64,000 nt of DNA from Pseudomonas lutea (GCF_000759445.1 NZ_JRMB01000001.1:372001-436000), one strand, 5' to 3'. Positions 18,714 to 28,117 are shown, counted from the stretch's first letter. The notes: a model not told the origin generated them from the letters alone. Made by a program: numbers and translations.

Positions 18714-18741
18714 CTTGAAACGTAAATGGCCGTCCCTATTT
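18714..18741 (+). promoter_or_regulatory. Sigma32 heat-shock promoter of ibpA
   Basis: CTTGAAA (18714-18720) and CCCTATTT (18734-18741) are separated by 13 bases, close to the RpoH consensus CTTGAAA-N13/15-CCCCATNT. The same architecture and spacing occur before htpG. Confidence 0.85.
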
Positions 18742-18747
18742 TGGGAT

Positions 18748-18809
18748 TACGCGATGCCGAAGTCGGGTCGCGGAGATAACCACTTGCTGATTTATCAGGA
18801 GATTTTCAA
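18748..18809 (+). promoter_or_regulatory. ROSE-like RNA thermometer in the ibpA leader
   Basis: Just before the ATG, the leader contains the ROSE signature UUGCU (18784-18788). It can pair with the AGGAG Shine-Dalgarno (18797-18801) through stem CUUGCUGA/UCAGGAG with a bulged G and a UUUA loop. This weak hairpin would hide the ribosome site at low temperature and melt on heating. ROSE elements are established for ibpA-type genes, including those of Pseudomonas. An upstream GC-rich hairpin (about 18751-18775) may complete the structure. Confidence 0.78.
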
Positions 18810-19253
18810 ATGACTACTGCATTTTCCCTGGCTCCACTGTTCCGTCACTCGGTTGGCTTTGACCGCTTCAACGATCTGTTCGAATCGGCGGCCCGCAACG
18901 AGTCGGCCAGCAGCTATCCTCCCTACAACGTCGAGAAACACGCTGACGACCAATACCGCATTGTCATCGCGGCGGCGGGTTTCCAGGAGGAAGATCTGGA
19001 GCTGCAAGTCGAGAAGGGCGTGCTGACCGTCACTGGCAGCAAGCGCGAGAACACGGCAGAAGGCGTGACCTTCCTGCATCAGGGCATCGCCCAGCGTGCC
19101 TTCAAGCTGTCGTTCCGCCTGGCTGACCACATCGAGGTCAAAAATGCTGCTTTGGCCAACGGCCTGCTGAACATTGACCTGCTGCGTCTGGTGCCTGAAG
19201 AAGCCAAGCCAAAACGCATCGAAATCAATGCCCAGAAAGCGCTGGCTCACTGA
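18810..19253 (+). CDS. ibpA: Small heat-shock protein, Hsp20/IbpA family
   Basis: A cytosolic holdase chaperone that coats aggregating proteins during heat stress and hands them to DnaK/ClpB. The 147 residues contain a short N-terminal arm (FSLAPLFRHSVGFDRFNDLFE) and an alpha-crystallin domain (about 38-127: YPPYNVEKHADDQYRIVIAAAGF, EDLELQVEKGVLTVTGSK, HQGIAQRAFKLSFRLADHIEVKNAALANGLLNIDL). A basic C-terminal tail follows. Expression should depend on sigma32 transcription and a ROSE-type translational switch. A strong terminator follows the gene. Confidence 0.95.
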   Translation: MTTAFSLAPLFRHSVGFDRFNDLFESAARNESASSYPPYNVEKHADDQYRIVIAAAGFQEEDLELQVEKGVLTVTGSKRENTAEGVTFLHQGIAQRAFKLSFRLADHIEVKNAALANGLLNIDLLRLVPEEAKPKRIEINAQKALAH

Positions 19254-19270
19254 TACCGAGTCAGACAAGA

Positions 19271-19297
19271 AGGCGCCCTGCGGGGCGCCTTTTTTTG
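19271..19297 (+). terminator. Terminator of ibpA
   Basis: A GC-rich stem AGGCGCCC / GGGCGCCT with a short loop is followed by a run of T residues. Confidence 0.92.
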
Positions 19298-19329
19298 CGC
19301 GTTCAGCCACGAATCACCATGCACGCAAC

Positions 19330-20090
19330 CAATGTCGTGGCGCGCTTGCCCGCGTATGCAGGGCGTCAGGCGATTGATTCGTCACAGCCAGAACGCCTTC
19401 GCAGGCAAGCGCGCTCCTACAACGGATCTGCTTAACGCCTACGGATTAGGGCCCGGATGAGGTCCGTAGGAGCCGGCTTGCTGGCGAACGCATCAGGTCA
19501 GGCGGCCAATTCGTCACAGGCAAAATGCCTTCGCGGGCAAGCGCGCTCCTACAACGGATCTGCGTATCGCCTATGATTTTTGGCACGGATAAGGTCCGTA
19601 GGAGCCGGCTTGCTGGCGAACCCATCAGGTCAGGCGGTTAATTCGTCACAGGCAAAATGCCTTCGCGGGCAAGCGCGCTCCTACAACGGATCTGCGTAAC
19701 GCCTACGGATTAGGGCCCGGATAAGGTCCGTAGGAGCCGGCTGCTGGCGAACGCATCAGGTCAGGCGACTAATTCCTCACAGGCAAAATGCCTTCGCGGG
19801 CAAGCGCGCTCCTACAGTGGGTCTGTGCAATGGCCATGATTCTAGGCGCGGATAAGGTCCGTAGGAGCCGGCTTGCTGGCGAACGCATCAGGTCAGGCGG
19901 CTAATTCCTCACAGGCAAAATGCTTTCGCGGGCAAGCGCGCTCCTACAACGGATCTGCGTATCGCCTACGAATTAGGGCCCGGATGAGGTCCGTAGGAGC
20001 CGGCTTGCTGGCGAACGCATCAGGTCAGGCGACTAATTCCTCACAGGCAAAATGCCTTCGCGGGCAAGCGCGCTCCTGCCATGGGCCTGT
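19330..20090. repeat. Tandem array of REP doublets, ~132-bp period
   Basis: Five near-identical units start with GGTCCGTAGGAGCCGGCTTG at about 19461, 19593, 19725, 19856 and 19988. The spacing is 132, 132, 131 and 132 bp; the 131 results from a lost T in the third unit. A sixth, more diverged partial unit precedes them (about 19330-19460). Each unit holds a family-B REP (GGAGCCGGCTTGCTGGCGAA) and a partially matching inverted partner (CGCGGGCAAGCGCGCTCCTA). The region reads open in one frame but is repeat DNA, not a gene. It fills the spacer between ibpA and the LysR gene. Confidence 0.9.
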
Positions 20091-20124
20091 ACAAGGCACA
20101 CAACTTTCGGCGTGCTTAAGGCGT

Positions 20125-21012
20125 TTACGGTTGTTCCGGCTGTGCCATCTGCGCATCAAGCAATGCCATGAACGCACGCGCTGCGTTGGACAACGTGCGC
20201 TCGGTGTGGACGATATAGCCCAACTGCCTGCGCAGCTGGATGCCCGGCAGCGGGATCGGCGTGACCTGTTCGTCCAGCATGGTGCGGGGCAGTACGCTCC
20301 AGGCCAGGCCGATGGACACCATCATTTTGATCGTCTCCATGTAATTGGTGCTCATGGCGATATTTGGTTTCAGGCCCTGCGCTTCACACAATTTACTGAC
20401 GATGTGATGCGTGAAGGTATTTTCGCCGGGAAATACCGCAGGGTAGCGGGCGATGTCCGCCAGGCTGACATTGGCCTGAGTGGCCAGCGGGTGCTCTGGC
20501 GCTGCAACGAAGTCCAGCGGGTCGTCCCAGACCTCCACTGCTTTGACGAGCGCGTGCGGCTCGGGCGCGAGGGTGATCACTGCCAGCTCTGCCCGACCGT
20601 GCAGAATCTCTTCGTAGGCCACTTCCGAATCGAGAAACTGAATGTCCAGAGCGACCTCCGGATAGGCCTTGGTAAAAGCCCTCAGTAATGACGGAAGCCG
20701 GTGCAAGCCGATATGGTGACTGGTCGCCAGGGTCAAGCGCCCTGTGACCTCGCCGGTGAGGTTGGTCAGCGCCCGCCGCGTGTCATCGAGCACGTTGAGA
20801 ATCTGATAGGCACGCGGAAGCAGGGCACGGCCCGCCTCCGTCAGGCTGACTTCGCGGCCCAGCCGGTCAAACAGGCGCACGTCCAGCTGCTGCTCCAATC
20901 CGGCAATGCGCTTGCTGACCGCAGGCTGAGTCAAGTGCAGGCGCTCACCCGCCGCAGAGAAGCTGCCCATCTCGGCAATGGCGATAAAAGCATTGAGGTT
21001 TGCCAGATCCAT
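20125..21012 (-). CDS. LysR-family regulator, divergent from leuCD
   Basis: A 295-residue LysR-type activator/repressor. The N-terminal winged helix-turn-helix is typical (LANLNAFIAIAEMGSFSAAGERLHLTQPAVSKRIAGLEQQL, about 3-43), followed by the linker and a periplasmic-binding-protein-like effector domain (TGRLTLATSHHIGLHRLPSLL onward). The ATG at 21012 has an AGGA upstream; a TTG eight codons further out is less likely. It shares a 156-bp promoter region with leuC, so control of leucine biosynthesis (perhaps with a pathway intermediate as effector) is likely. A LysR gene next to leuC is a conserved arrangement in Pseudomonas as I recall. Confidence 0.9.
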   Translation of the reverse strand: MDLANLNAFIAIAEMGSFSAAGERLHLTQPAVSKRIAGLEQQLDVRLFDRLGREVSLTEAGRALLPRAYQILNVLDDTRRALTNLTGEVTGRLTLATSHHIGLHRLPSLLRAFTKAYPEVALDIQFLDSEVAYEEILHGRAELAVITLAPEPHALVKAVEVWDDPLDFVAAPEHPLATQANVSLADIARYPAVFPGENTFTHHIVSKLCEAQGLKPNIAMSTNYMETIKMMVSIGLAWSVLPRTMLDEQVTPIPLPGIQLRRQLGYIVHTERTLSNAARAFMALLDAQMAQPEQP

Positions 21013-21030
21013 CTCGGATTCCTGTTGGTT

Positions 21031-21041
21031 ATGCAAAGCAT
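21031..21041. promoter_or_regulatory. Small palindrome in the LysR/leuC spacer
   Basis: ATGCAAAGCAT is a palindrome about 20 bp before the LysR start. The same spacer has AT-rich runs typical of a LysR-regulated divergent promoter. It is a candidate operator only. Confidence 0.3.
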
Positions 21042-21168
21042 GAAAAATATGAATTTGAGTTATTTAACCATATTCCATAGCATTGCCCCCCACAAGCCAA
21101 GGGTCTTTACGGTGTCATCGTGACATCGCTGGCCGGGGCATAGAAATACGCTGATGAGGAACCGTCTG

Positions 21169-22593
21169 ATGGCCGGCAAAACGCTCTACGACAAGCTCTG
21201 GGATTCGCATTTGGTCAAGCAGCGCGACGATGGGTCGGCGCTGCTCTACATCGACCGTCACATCATTCACGAAGTGACCTCGCCCCAGGCGTTCGAAGGC
21301 TTGCGTCTGGCCGGCCGCAAACCCTGGCGCATCGACGCCAACGTTGCCACCGTTGACCACAACGTGCCGACCACGCCCGACCGCAAGGACGGCGTCGATG
21401 CCATCGTCGATCAGGTGTCGCGTCTGCAGGTCAAGACCCTCGACGACAACTGCGATGAGTACGGCATCACCGAATTCAAAATGAATGACGTGCGTCAGGG
21501 CATTGTTCACGTCATTGGCCCGGAGCAGGGCGCGACCTTGCCGGGCATGACCGTGGTGTGTGGCGACTCCCACACCTCGACCCATGGCGCATTCGGCGCG
21601 CTGGCGCACGGCATCGGCACTTCGGAAGTCGAACACGTCCTCGCAACCCAGTGCCTGGTTGCCAAGAAGATGAAGAATATGCAGGTCAAGGTCGAAGGCA
21701 AGTTGCCGTTCGGCGTGACGGCCAAGGACATCGTGCTGGCGATTATCGGCAAAATCGGCACCGCCGGCGGTAATGGCCATGCCATCGAATTCGCCGGCAG
21801 CGCCATCCGCGACCTGTCCGTCGAAGGCCGCATGACCATCTGCAACATGTCCATCGAAGCCGGCGCCCGCGTCGGGCTGGTAGCAACGGATGAGAAGACC
21901 ATTGCCTACGTCAAAGGTCGTCCTTTCGCGCCGACTGCCGATCAATGGGACGCCGCCGTGGAAGCCTGGAAGGACCTGGTATCCGACGAAGACGCGGTAT
22001 TCGACACGGTGGTCGAACTGGACGCTACCCAGATCAAACCGCAAGTCAGCTGGGGCACTTCGCCTGAAATGGTCATCGCTGTCGACCAGCATGTGCCGGA
22101 CCCGGCGCAGGAACCCGACCTGGTCAAGCGCGGATCCATTGAACGCGCGCTGAAATACATGGGCCTGAAAGCCAATCAGGCGATTACCGATATTCAGCTC
22201 GACCGCGTATTCATCGGCTCCTGCACCAACTCGCGGATCGAAGACCTGCGCGCCGCAGCAGACATCGCCAAAGGCCGCAAGGTGGCCTCGACCATCAAGC
22301 AGGCGATCGTGGTACCCGGTTCAGGACTGGTGAAGGAACAAGCCGAGCGCGAGGGGCTGGACAAGGTCTTCATCGAAGCCGGTTTCGAGTGGCGCGAACC
22401 CGGGTGTTCGATGTGCCTGGCGATGAACCCGGATCGCCTGGAAAGCGGCGAGCATTGCGCGTCGACCTCCAACCGTAACTTCGAAGGCCGTCAGGGCGCC
22501 GGCGGCCGCACGCACCTGGTGAGCCCGGCGATGGCGGCTGCAGCAGCGGTCAACGGCCATTTCGTCGACGTTCGCACCATGAGCCAGGCATAA
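21169..22593 (+). CDS. leuC: 3-isopropylmalate dehydratase large subunit
   Basis: With LeuD it isomerises 2-isopropylmalate to 3-isopropylmalate in leucine synthesis, using a [4Fe-4S] cluster. The 474 residues match the aconitase-family large subunit. Visible hallmarks are the DHNVPTT segment, [19 protein letters not shown], and the cluster cysteines in IGSCTNSR (about 350) and [12 protein letters not shown] (about 409 and 412). A GAGGA ribosome-binding site precedes the ATG at 21169, giving [14 protein letters not shown]. leuD starts 10 bp after the stop, so the two are one operon. The likely regulator is the divergent LysR gene. Confidence 0.98.
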   Translation: MAGKTLYDKLWDSHLVKQRDDGSALLYIDRHIIHEVTSPQAFEGLRLAGRKPWRIDANVATVDHNVPTTPDRKDGVDAIVDQVSRLQVKTLDDNCDEYGITEFKMNDVRQGIVHVIGPEQGATLPGMTVVCGDSHTSTHGAFGALAHGIGTSEVEHVLATQCLVAKKMKNMQVKVEGKLPFGVTAKDIVLAIIGKIGTAGGNGHAIEFAGSAIRDLSVEGRMTICNMSIEAGARVGLVATDEKTIAYVKGRPFAPTADQWDAAVEAWKDLVSDEDAVFDTVVELDATQIKPQVSWGTSPEMVIAVDQHVPDPAQEPDLVKRGSIERALKYMGLKANQAITDIQLDRVFIGSCTNSRIEDLRAAADIAKGRKVASTIKQAIVVPGSGLVKEQAEREGLDKVFIEAGFEWREPGCSMCLAMNPDRLESGEHCASTSNRNFEGRQGAGGRTHLVSPAMAAAAAVNGHFVDVRTMSQA

Positions 22594-22603
22594 GGAGCCC
22601 AGC

Positions 22604-23248
22604 ATGAAGCCTTTTACTCAACACACCGGCCTTGTCGCTCCGCTGGACCGCGCCAACGTTGACACCGATCAGATCATCCCCAAGCAGTTCTTGAAGTCGA
22701 TCCGCCGCACCGGTTTCGGTCCCAACCTGTTTGATGAGTGGCGTTACCTGGATGTGGGCCAGCCCTATCAGGACAACTCCAAACGCCCGCTCAACCCGGA
22801 CTTCGTGCTCAACGCCGAGCGTTACCAGGGCGCCAGCGTGTTGCTGGCCCGCGAAAACTTCGGTTGCGGCTCCAGTCGCGAGCACGCGCCGTGGGCACTG
22901 GAAGAGTACGGCTTTCGCAGCATCATCGCGCCAAGCTATGCCGACATCTTTTTCAACAACAGCTTCAAGAACGGCTTGCTGCCGATCATCCTGAGCGAAA
23001 GCGAAGTCGATGAGCTGTTCAAGGTGGTTGAGGCCACACCGGGTTATCAGCTGAACGTGGACCTGGCGGCGCAGACCGTGACCCGTGAAGACGGCAAGGT
23101 CTATCACTTCGAGATCGATGCCTTCCGCAAGCACTGCCTGCTCAACGGCCTGGACGATATTGGGCTGACGCTGGTGGACGGCGAGGCGATCGCGGCGTTT
23201 GAAAGCAAACATCGCGCTTCGCAGCCTTGGCTGTTCAGGGATGCGTGA
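22604..23248 (+). CDS. leuD: 3-isopropylmalate dehydratase small subunit
   Basis: The swivelling small subunit that completes the LeuCD active site. The 214 residues include the family start ([22 protein letters not shown]) and the substrate loop [20 protein letters not shown] (about 84-103). An AAGGAG lies 7 bases before the ATG and the gene is tightly coupled to leuC. A family-B REP doublet separates it from leuB, which could make the leuCD and leuB transcripts differ in stability. Confidence 0.98.
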   Translation: MKPFTQHTGLVAPLDRANVDTDQIIPKQFLKSIRRTGFGPNLFDEWRYLDVGQPYQDNSKRPLNPDFVLNAERYQGASVLLARENFGCGSSREHAPWALEEYGFRSIIAPSYADIFFNNSFKNGLLPIILSESEVDELFKVVEATPGYQLNVDLAAQTVTREDGKVYHFEIDAFRKHCLLNGLDDIGLTLVDGEAIAAFESKHRASQPWLFRDA

Positions 23249-23259
23249 TTGATGGGCGC

Positions 23260-23352
23260 TCTGTAGGAGCCGGCTTGCTGGCGAACTCGCGGTGTCAGGC
23301 GACGCGGTGGTAACTGAAAAGCCACATTCGCCAGCAAGCCGGCTCCTACAGA
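23260..23352. repeat. REP doublet (family B) between leuD and leuB
   Basis: TGTAGGAGCCGGCTTGCTGG (about 23261-23280) and its complement (about 23327-23350) form an inverted pair able to fold into a long hairpin inside the presumed leu transcript. Confidence 0.88.
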
Positions 23353-23420
23353 CGGCATGGCACCTGCTTACACAATCGGCGCTCATCGAGCGCCGATGCA
23401 CTTATTGAAACGAGGACGTT

Positions 23421-24503
23421 ATGAGCAAGCAGATTCTGATTCTCCCAGGCGATGGCATCGGTCCGGAAATCATGGCCGAGGCGGTCAAGGTGCTGGAACT
23501 GGCCAGCGAGAAGTACCAGCTGGGTTTCGAACTGAGCCACGACGTTATCGGCGGCGCAGCCATCGACAAGCACGGCGTGCCGCTGGCAGATGAGACCCTG
23601 GCGCGGGCCCGTGCCGTTGACGCGGTGTTGCTGGGCGCGGTGGGCGGTCCGAAGTGGGACGCCATCGACCGTGACATCCGCCCCGAGCGCGGTCTGCTGA
23701 AGATCCGCTCGCAACTGGGCCTGTTTGCGAACCTGCGTCCGGCCATTCTCTATCCTCAGCTGGCTGATGCCTCAAGCCTGAAACCCGAGATCGTTGCCGG
23801 CCTGGACATCCTGATCGTTCGCGAGCTGACCGGCGGCATCTACTTCGGCGCCCCACGCGGCACCCGCGAACTGGAAAACGGCGAGCGTCAGTCCTACGAC
23901 ACATTGCCGTACAGCGAGGGCGAGATTCGTCGCATCGCCCGTGTCGGCTTTGACATGGCCCGCCTGCGTGGCAAAAAGCTCTGCTCGGTGGACAAGGCCA
24001 ACGTGCTGGCGTCCAGTCAACTCTGGCGTGAAATCGTGGAACAGGTCGCCAAGGACTACCCGGACGTGGAACTGAGCCACATGTATGTCGACAACGCCGC
24101 CATGCAACTGGTCCGCGCGCCAAAGCAGTTCGACGTCATCGTCACCGACAACATGTTCGGCGACATTCTCTCCGACGAAGCGTCGATGCTCACGGGCTCC
24201 ATAGGCATGCTCCCTTCGGCGTCGCTGGATTCGAACAACAAGGGCATGTACGAGCCTTGCCACGGTTCGGCGCCGGACATCGCCGGCAAGGGCGTGGCCA
24301 ACCCGCTGGCGACTATCCTGTCGGTGTCGATGATGCTGCGTTACAGCTTCAACGAACACACCGCCGCCGAGGCCATCGAAAAAGCCGTGAGCCTGGTTCT
24401 CGATCAAGGCTTGCGCACCGGTGACATCTGGTCCGAAGGCAATGCCCGGGTCGGGACGCAGGAAATGGGCGACGCCGTAGTCGCCGCGCTGCGCAATCTG
24501 TAA
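23421..24503 (+). CDS. leuB: 3-isopropylmalate dehydrogenase
   Basis: Oxidises and decarboxylates 3-isopropylmalate to 2-oxoisocaproate with NAD+, the third step of the leucine branch. The 360 residues begin with [18 protein letters not shown]. They contain the substrate-binding [21 protein letters not shown] region, the Asp-rich metal site [15 protein letters not shown] and the NAD-binding [20 protein letters not shown] stretch. GAGG sits upstream of the ATG. It is the third leucine gene after leuCD, with asd next. Confidence 0.98.
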   Translation: MSKQILILPGDGIGPEIMAEAVKVLELASEKYQLGFELSHDVIGGAAIDKHGVPLADETLARARAVDAVLLGAVGGPKWDAIDRDIRPERGLLKIRSQLGLFANLRPAILYPQLADASSLKPEIVAGLDILIVRELTGGIYFGAPRGTRELENGERQSYDTLPYSEGEIRRIARVGFDMARLRGKKLCSVDKANVLASSQLWREIVEQVAKDYPDVELSHMYVDNAAMQLVRAPKQFDVIVTDNMFGDILSDEASMLTGSIGMLPSASLDSNNKGMYEPCHGSAPDIAGKGVANPLATILSVSMMLRYSFNEHTAAEAIEKAVSLVLDQGLRTGDIWSEGNARVGTQEMGDAVVAALRNL

Positions 24504-24585
24504 TATCTCGGGCCCACGGCTGTCCGGTTGAGCCCTGTTGGTTCTCGGCAGCCGAGGCCCCACTTTTAATTAAGGTGTAGTTGCG

Positions 24586-25698
24586 ATGAAACGTGTAGGT
24601 CTGGTCGGTTGGCGCGGTATGGTCGGTTCCGTGCTCATGCAGCGCATGCTGGAAGAGCAGGATTTCGATCTCATTGAGCCGGTTTTTTTCACCACCTCCA
24701 ACGTCGGTGGCCAAGGCCCGTCGGTGGGCAAGGACGTGGCGCCGCTCAAGGATGCCTATAGCATCGACGAGTTGAAGACCCTCGACGTGGTGCTGACCTG
24801 CCAGGGCGGCGACTACACCAACGAAGTGTTTCCCAAGCTGCGTGAAGCCGGCTGGCAGGGCTACTGGATCGACGCTGCCTCTTCCCTGCGCATGCAGGAC
24901 GATGCGGTGATCATCCTTGATCCGGTCAACCGCAAGGTCATCGACCAACAGCTGGACGCGGGCACTCGCAACTACATCGGCGGCAACTGCACCGTTAGCC
25001 TGATGCTGATGGGCCTGGGCGGGCTGTTCGAGGCCGGTCTGGTGGAGTGGATGAACGTGATGACCTATCAGGCGGCATCCGGTGCAGGCGCGCAGAACAT
25101 GCGCGAGCTGATCAAGCAAATGGGTGCGATCAATGCGTCGGTGGCGGATGAACTGGCCAACCCTGCCAGCGCGATTCTGGACATCGACCGCAAGGTGGCT
25201 GACGCCATGCGCGGTGAGGGTTTCCCGACCGAGAACTTCGGTGTGCCGCTGGCCGGCAGCCTGATTCCGTGGATCGACAAAGAGCTGCCGAACGGTCAGA
25301 GCCGGGAAGAGTGGAAAGGCCAGGCCGAGACAAACAAGATCCTCGGCCGCTTCAAGAGCCCGATCCCTGTCGACGGCATCTGTGTGCGCATTGGCGCCAT
25401 GCGCTGCCACAGTCAGGCGTTGACCATCAAGCTGAACAAAGATGTGCCCATCGCTGACATCGAGGGCCTGATCAGCCAGCACAATCCATGGGTGAAGTTG
25501 GTGCCGAACAATCGGGAGGCGAGCATTCAGGAGTTGAGCCCGACGTCGGTGACCGGCACGTTGAATATTCCGGTAGGACGTCTTCGCAAGCTCAACATGG
25601 GTTCGCAGTATCTGGGGGCGTTTACGGTGGGTGACCAGTTGCTGTGGGGCGCGGCTGAGCCATTGCGGCGGATGCTTCGGATTCTTCTGGAGCGGTGA
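24586..25698 (+). CDS. asd: Aspartate-semialdehyde dehydrogenase
   Basis: Reduces aspartyl-4-phosphate to aspartate semialdehyde with NADPH, a branch point for lysine, diaminopimelate, methionine and threonine. The 370 residues have the N-terminal nucleotide fold ([20 protein letters not shown]), the catalytic cysteine in [15 protein letters not shown] (about residue 134), the [11 protein letters not shown] segment and the substrate/catalytic region [16 protein letters not shown]. Length and sequence fit the longer Gram-negative type. It lies 82 bp after leuB and may be co-transcribed or carry its own promoter. Repeats follow its stop codon. Confidence 0.98.
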   Translation: MKRVGLVGWRGMVGSVLMQRMLEEQDFDLIEPVFFTTSNVGGQGPSVGKDVAPLKDAYSIDELKTLDVVLTCQGGDYTNEVFPKLREAGWQGYWIDAASSLRMQDDAVIILDPVNRKVIDQQLDAGTRNYIGGNCTVSLMLMGLGGLFEAGLVEWMNVMTYQAASGAGAQNMRELIKQMGAINASVADELANPASAILDIDRKVADAMRGEGFPTENFGVPLAGSLIPWIDKELPNGQSREEWKGQAETNKILGRFKSPIPVDGICVRIGAMRCHSQALTIKLNKDVPIADIEGLISQHNPWVKLVPNNREASIQELSPTSVTGTLNIPVGRLRKLNMGSQYLGAFTVGDQLLWGAAEPLRRMLRILLER

Positions 25699-25741
25699 TC
25701 CTGCGTTCGCGCTAGACCTGCGGCGTGGTTAGTACGCCAGG

Positions 25742-26012
25742 ATCAAGAGCGTCTGCCTAAGGGCAGACGTTTCGCCTTCGGCGAGTTACTTGATAAAGCC
25801 CCAAGTAACCAAGGGCTTGTGCTCTCGGTTTGGCCCGACTCCGTCGGGTTCCTTCACTCCGGTCCCGCTCCGTGGGCCCGCGCCGAACGGGCATCCATGC
25901 CCTGACGGCGCTCTCGCCGCATCCCTGCGGCTCGACCCACTGCGCGAGACCTCCATTCAGCCTGCACCCAAGTCGCGTTTGGCGGCGTCTGTGCTTTATG
26001 TGTTTGAAGATC
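25742..26012 (-). repeat. Dispersed ~270-bp repeat element, copy 2
   Basis: The reverse complement of this stretch matches 2375-2668 along nearly its whole length. It has the same hairpins, the same GAGTGGGTCGAGCCGCA-like and GGCGAGAGCGCCGTCAGG segments and the same TTACTTGG box, then TTCGCCTTCGGCGAGTTACT. Minor gaps and substitutions occur throughout. A hexamer repeat tract flanks it at 26017. It is non-coding in my reading. Confidence 0.75.
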
Positions 26013-26016
26013 AAAA

Positions 26017-26068
<52 letters not shown>

Positions 26069-26071
26069 GAG

Positions 26072-26440
26072 CGACGGCTTCCCGGCTGAAGCCGGTCCTA
26101 CAGATGCGCGCGGTCTGTTAGTGGGACTGGCTTTAGCCGGGAAGGGGCCGGTTCATTCGCCATCAATTTCGCGGCGTTTACCGATCGACAATTCTGCGGT
26201 GTGTCCCATGACCCCTACCGATCGTTCCCACGCTCCGCGTGGTAATGCCGCCTCGGACGCTCTGCGTCCTGCACAAGATGTGCTTCGGGCCACCTATCCG
26301 ACGCGGAGCGTGGGAACGATCAACAATGTATGCACAGCGCTGCTGTTAGTGGGACTGGCTTTAGCCGGGAAGAGGCCAACCCAGGCGCCATCAATCTTGC
26401 GGCGTGCGCACCGACCCTTTCCCGGCTAAAGCCGGTCCGA
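26072..26440. repeat. Scattered REP units (family A) in the asd downstream spacer
   Basis: REP cores are visible at about 26074-26098, 26121-26143 (inverted), 26350-26372 and 26417-26440. They surround the 100-bp inverted-end element. The whole 25699-26590 spacer consists of repeats with no supportable gene. Confidence 0.8.
26221..26320. mobile_element. 100-bp MITE-like element with perfect 20-bp inverted ends
   Basis: The left end ATCGTTCCCACGCTCCGCGT (26221-26240) is the exact reverse complement of the right end (26301-26320). The interior adds a small hairpin GGACGC-TCT-GCGTCC. It encodes nothing, so any movement would need a transposase in trans. A one-mismatch solo right end lies at 2200-2219. 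Confidence 0.7.
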
Positions 26441-26461
26441 CTTGGGGCAACCCGCATTTGC

Positions 26462-26635
26462 CCTGCTTTTGATCTTCCTGCGCAAAATTCCAGACACCGC
26501 CACACTAGGAGCAGGCACTTTTGGTTACTTTTAGTTGGTCCGGCTCCCGGCTTTTTAAAAGTAACTCGCCGAAGGCGAAACAATCTGCCCCTAGGCAGAT
26601 GCACCTGATCTTGATCTTGATCTCGATCTAAACCC
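26462..26635 (+). repeat. Dispersed repeat element, partial copy 3
   Basis: It shares with copies 1 and 2 the TTTGATCTTC start, the GAGCAGGCAC...TTGGTTACTT box, AAGTAACTCGCCGAAGGCGA and the final CTGCCC...GGCAGA hairpin. The central Arg-frame part is missing. Its right end (GATCTT hexamers) overlaps the last codons of the acyltransferase gene. Confidence 0.65.
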
Positions 26636-27736
26636 AACTCCAAACCGCATTCCCGGCACCTCAATAAACCGGTGAGCCAACATCGAAACCACCACAACCG
26701 CGACCACCACCAACAGCATCAACAAGTTGTCATTCAACGCACTGCCCGTACTCAGATACCGCACCAACGACCCCGGTGTCTCGCCCGGCCGGTCCACCAG
26801 CAATGGATACCCGCCGAACTTCGCCGCCACCGTCAGCCCGGTCGCGATCACGAAAATCACCGCCGCGTGGGTCAGATAAATCGACAGCCACAGCCTGCCC
26901 AGTGCCGGAAATACCCGCACCTGCAACAGCCGCGACACGATCCCCGCTTCCCAGGCGAAAACCAGAATCGCCAGGCAAAACAGCACCGCGAGCTCAATCG
27001 TCAACGGTGCTTCGCCTTCCACCATCACCCAGATGATCGCCACCAGCACACCCAGTTCAAGCACGCTGGCCAACACCCGGCCCGGTGCGACGTCCCGCAG
27101 CCGCGCGTACAACCGATACGTCACCGTGCCCGCAAAAAAACAGGCCGCGCCCCACAGCACGTAGCGGGTGAGCAGATCGGAATCCGCAAACAAGCCGATA
27201 AACGCCAGCGCACCCAGCGCCGTGAAGATCAGTCGCGCCATGCGCGGCACGGCATAGCAAACCACGCCGAAAACTAGCCACAGGTAAAACACCACACTGA
27301 CCCACCACGACGGATAGTTGAACGACAGCGCGTTGAACCCCGGCCACCACGCCTGGATCAACAGCACGTTGGGCAGGATTTCACCGGGCGCCCGATCACC
27401 GCTGAACGCCGGGAAATTCAACAGCAGGCCGTAGCGTTCCATCACCAGTTTCAGCCCTTCGAACGCGATGAAAAACAGCAGCACAGCCAGGTGCAAGGGC
27501 ATGACGCGATACATCCGGCCGAGCATGAAGTCGCCAAGTTGACGCGGTGTACTCAGCGTGCCGACGTAGCGCCGGTAAATCAGAAAACCGCTCAGTGCAA
27601 AAAAGAAACCGGCGAACTGGCTGGCGTTACGGAAAAAGGACAGCTCGGTAATGCTTCGCTCGATGTGCGAATGGTGAACGATCAGCGTCAGTGCGCAGAG
27701 TCCGCGCAGGCTGTCGAGCACAGGGAATCGTTTCAT
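26591..27736 (-). CDS. Acyltransferase 3 family membrane protein (OafA/YrhL-like)
   Basis: An inner-membrane acyltransferase thought to transfer acetyl or other acyl groups to cell-surface glycans or other acceptors; the acceptor is unknown. The 381 residues start with the family signature FPVLDSLRGLCALTLIVHHSH (catalytic-type His near residue 22), FFFALSGFLIYRRY and FMLGRMYRVMPLH, and about ten hydrophobic segments follow. A CHRGL/SGNH partner domain is absent. AAGGATCCGTAGG precedes the ATG at 27736. The final residues RSRSRSRSGASA are translated from hexamer and dispersed-repeat DNA, so the true family C-terminus has probably been replaced. It is divergent from the galactonate operon. Confidence 0.85.
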   Translation of the reverse strand: MKRFPVLDSLRGLCALTLIVHHSHIERSITELSFFRNASQFAGFFFALSGFLIYRRYVGTLSTPRQLGDFMLGRMYRVMPLHLAVLLFFIAFEGLKLVMERYGLLLNFPAFSGDRAPGEILPNVLLIQAWWPGFNALSFNYPSWWVSVVFYLWLVFGVVCYAVPRMARLIFTALGALAFIGLFADSDLLTRYVLWGAACFFAGTVTYRLYARLRDVAPGRVLASVLELGVLVAIIWVMVEGEAPLTIELAVLFCLAILVFAWEAGIVSRLLQVRVFPALGRLWLSIYLTHAAVIFVIATGLTVAAKFGGYPLLVDRPGETPGSLVRYLSTGSALNDNLLMLLVVVAVVVVSMLAHRFIEVPGMRFGVGFRSRSRSRSGASA

Positions 27737-28020
27737 CCTACGGATCCTTCAACAGACGAGATAAGCGTGCGGGCACGCGGGCGGGACCGGCAAGAGCAGG
27801 GCAGGGAGTAACAGGGCAGGGCGCCGAGGAAAGTTACCACCTTCAGCACGGGGGCTGATGAGCAGGTGGAGCCGACTGGGAGGCTGAAGCGAGACGCTCA
27901 AAAACATCACTTGGGCATCGCCAAAAACATGCTGCCGGCCGCGCGCTGCAGTATGCCTCAGCCGCGTATCGAGTAGGTACAGGCGTTTGGCGGGCACCCC
28001 CAGATAAAAAACATCAATTC

Positions 28021-28060
28021 CCGATATATGGGACGCTAAGTTATATATTGAGATATCCGG
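28021..28060. promoter_or_regulatory. AT-rich interrupted inverted repeat before dgoK
   Basis: CCGATAT (28021-28027) and ATATCCGG (28053-28060) form an imperfect inverted repeat around nested TATATA motifs. It overlaps the -35 of the likely dgo promoter and could bind the IclR regulator encoded at the end of the cluster. The remainder of the 27737-28117 spacer shows nothing recognisable. Confidence 0.35.
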
Positions 28061-28077
28061 CACATCCGGTTTATAGT
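28048..28077 (+). promoter_or_regulatory. Likely sigma70 promoter of the dgo operon
   Basis: TTGAGA (28048-28053) and TATAGT (28072-28077) are separated by 18 bases. They lie about 40 bp before dgoK. Confidence 0.55.
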
Positions 28078-28117
28078 CGGCTCCGCATTCACTCATTAAT
28101 AACAATCAGGTGAAGCC

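Noticed and set aside
19330..20090. Possible CRISPR array
   Set aside because: The period is 132 bp and units are similar along their whole length with no unique spacers; no cas genes. It is a REP tandem.
19873..20688. 271-codon frame starting in the REP array
   Set aside because: Its first third translates tandem repeats and the rest is antisense to the LysR gene.
27749..28105. 118-codon frame in the acyltransferase/dgoK spacer
   Set aside because: Overlaps the likely dgo promoter, has Pro/Leu-rich low complexity and no ribosome-binding site or family resemblance.
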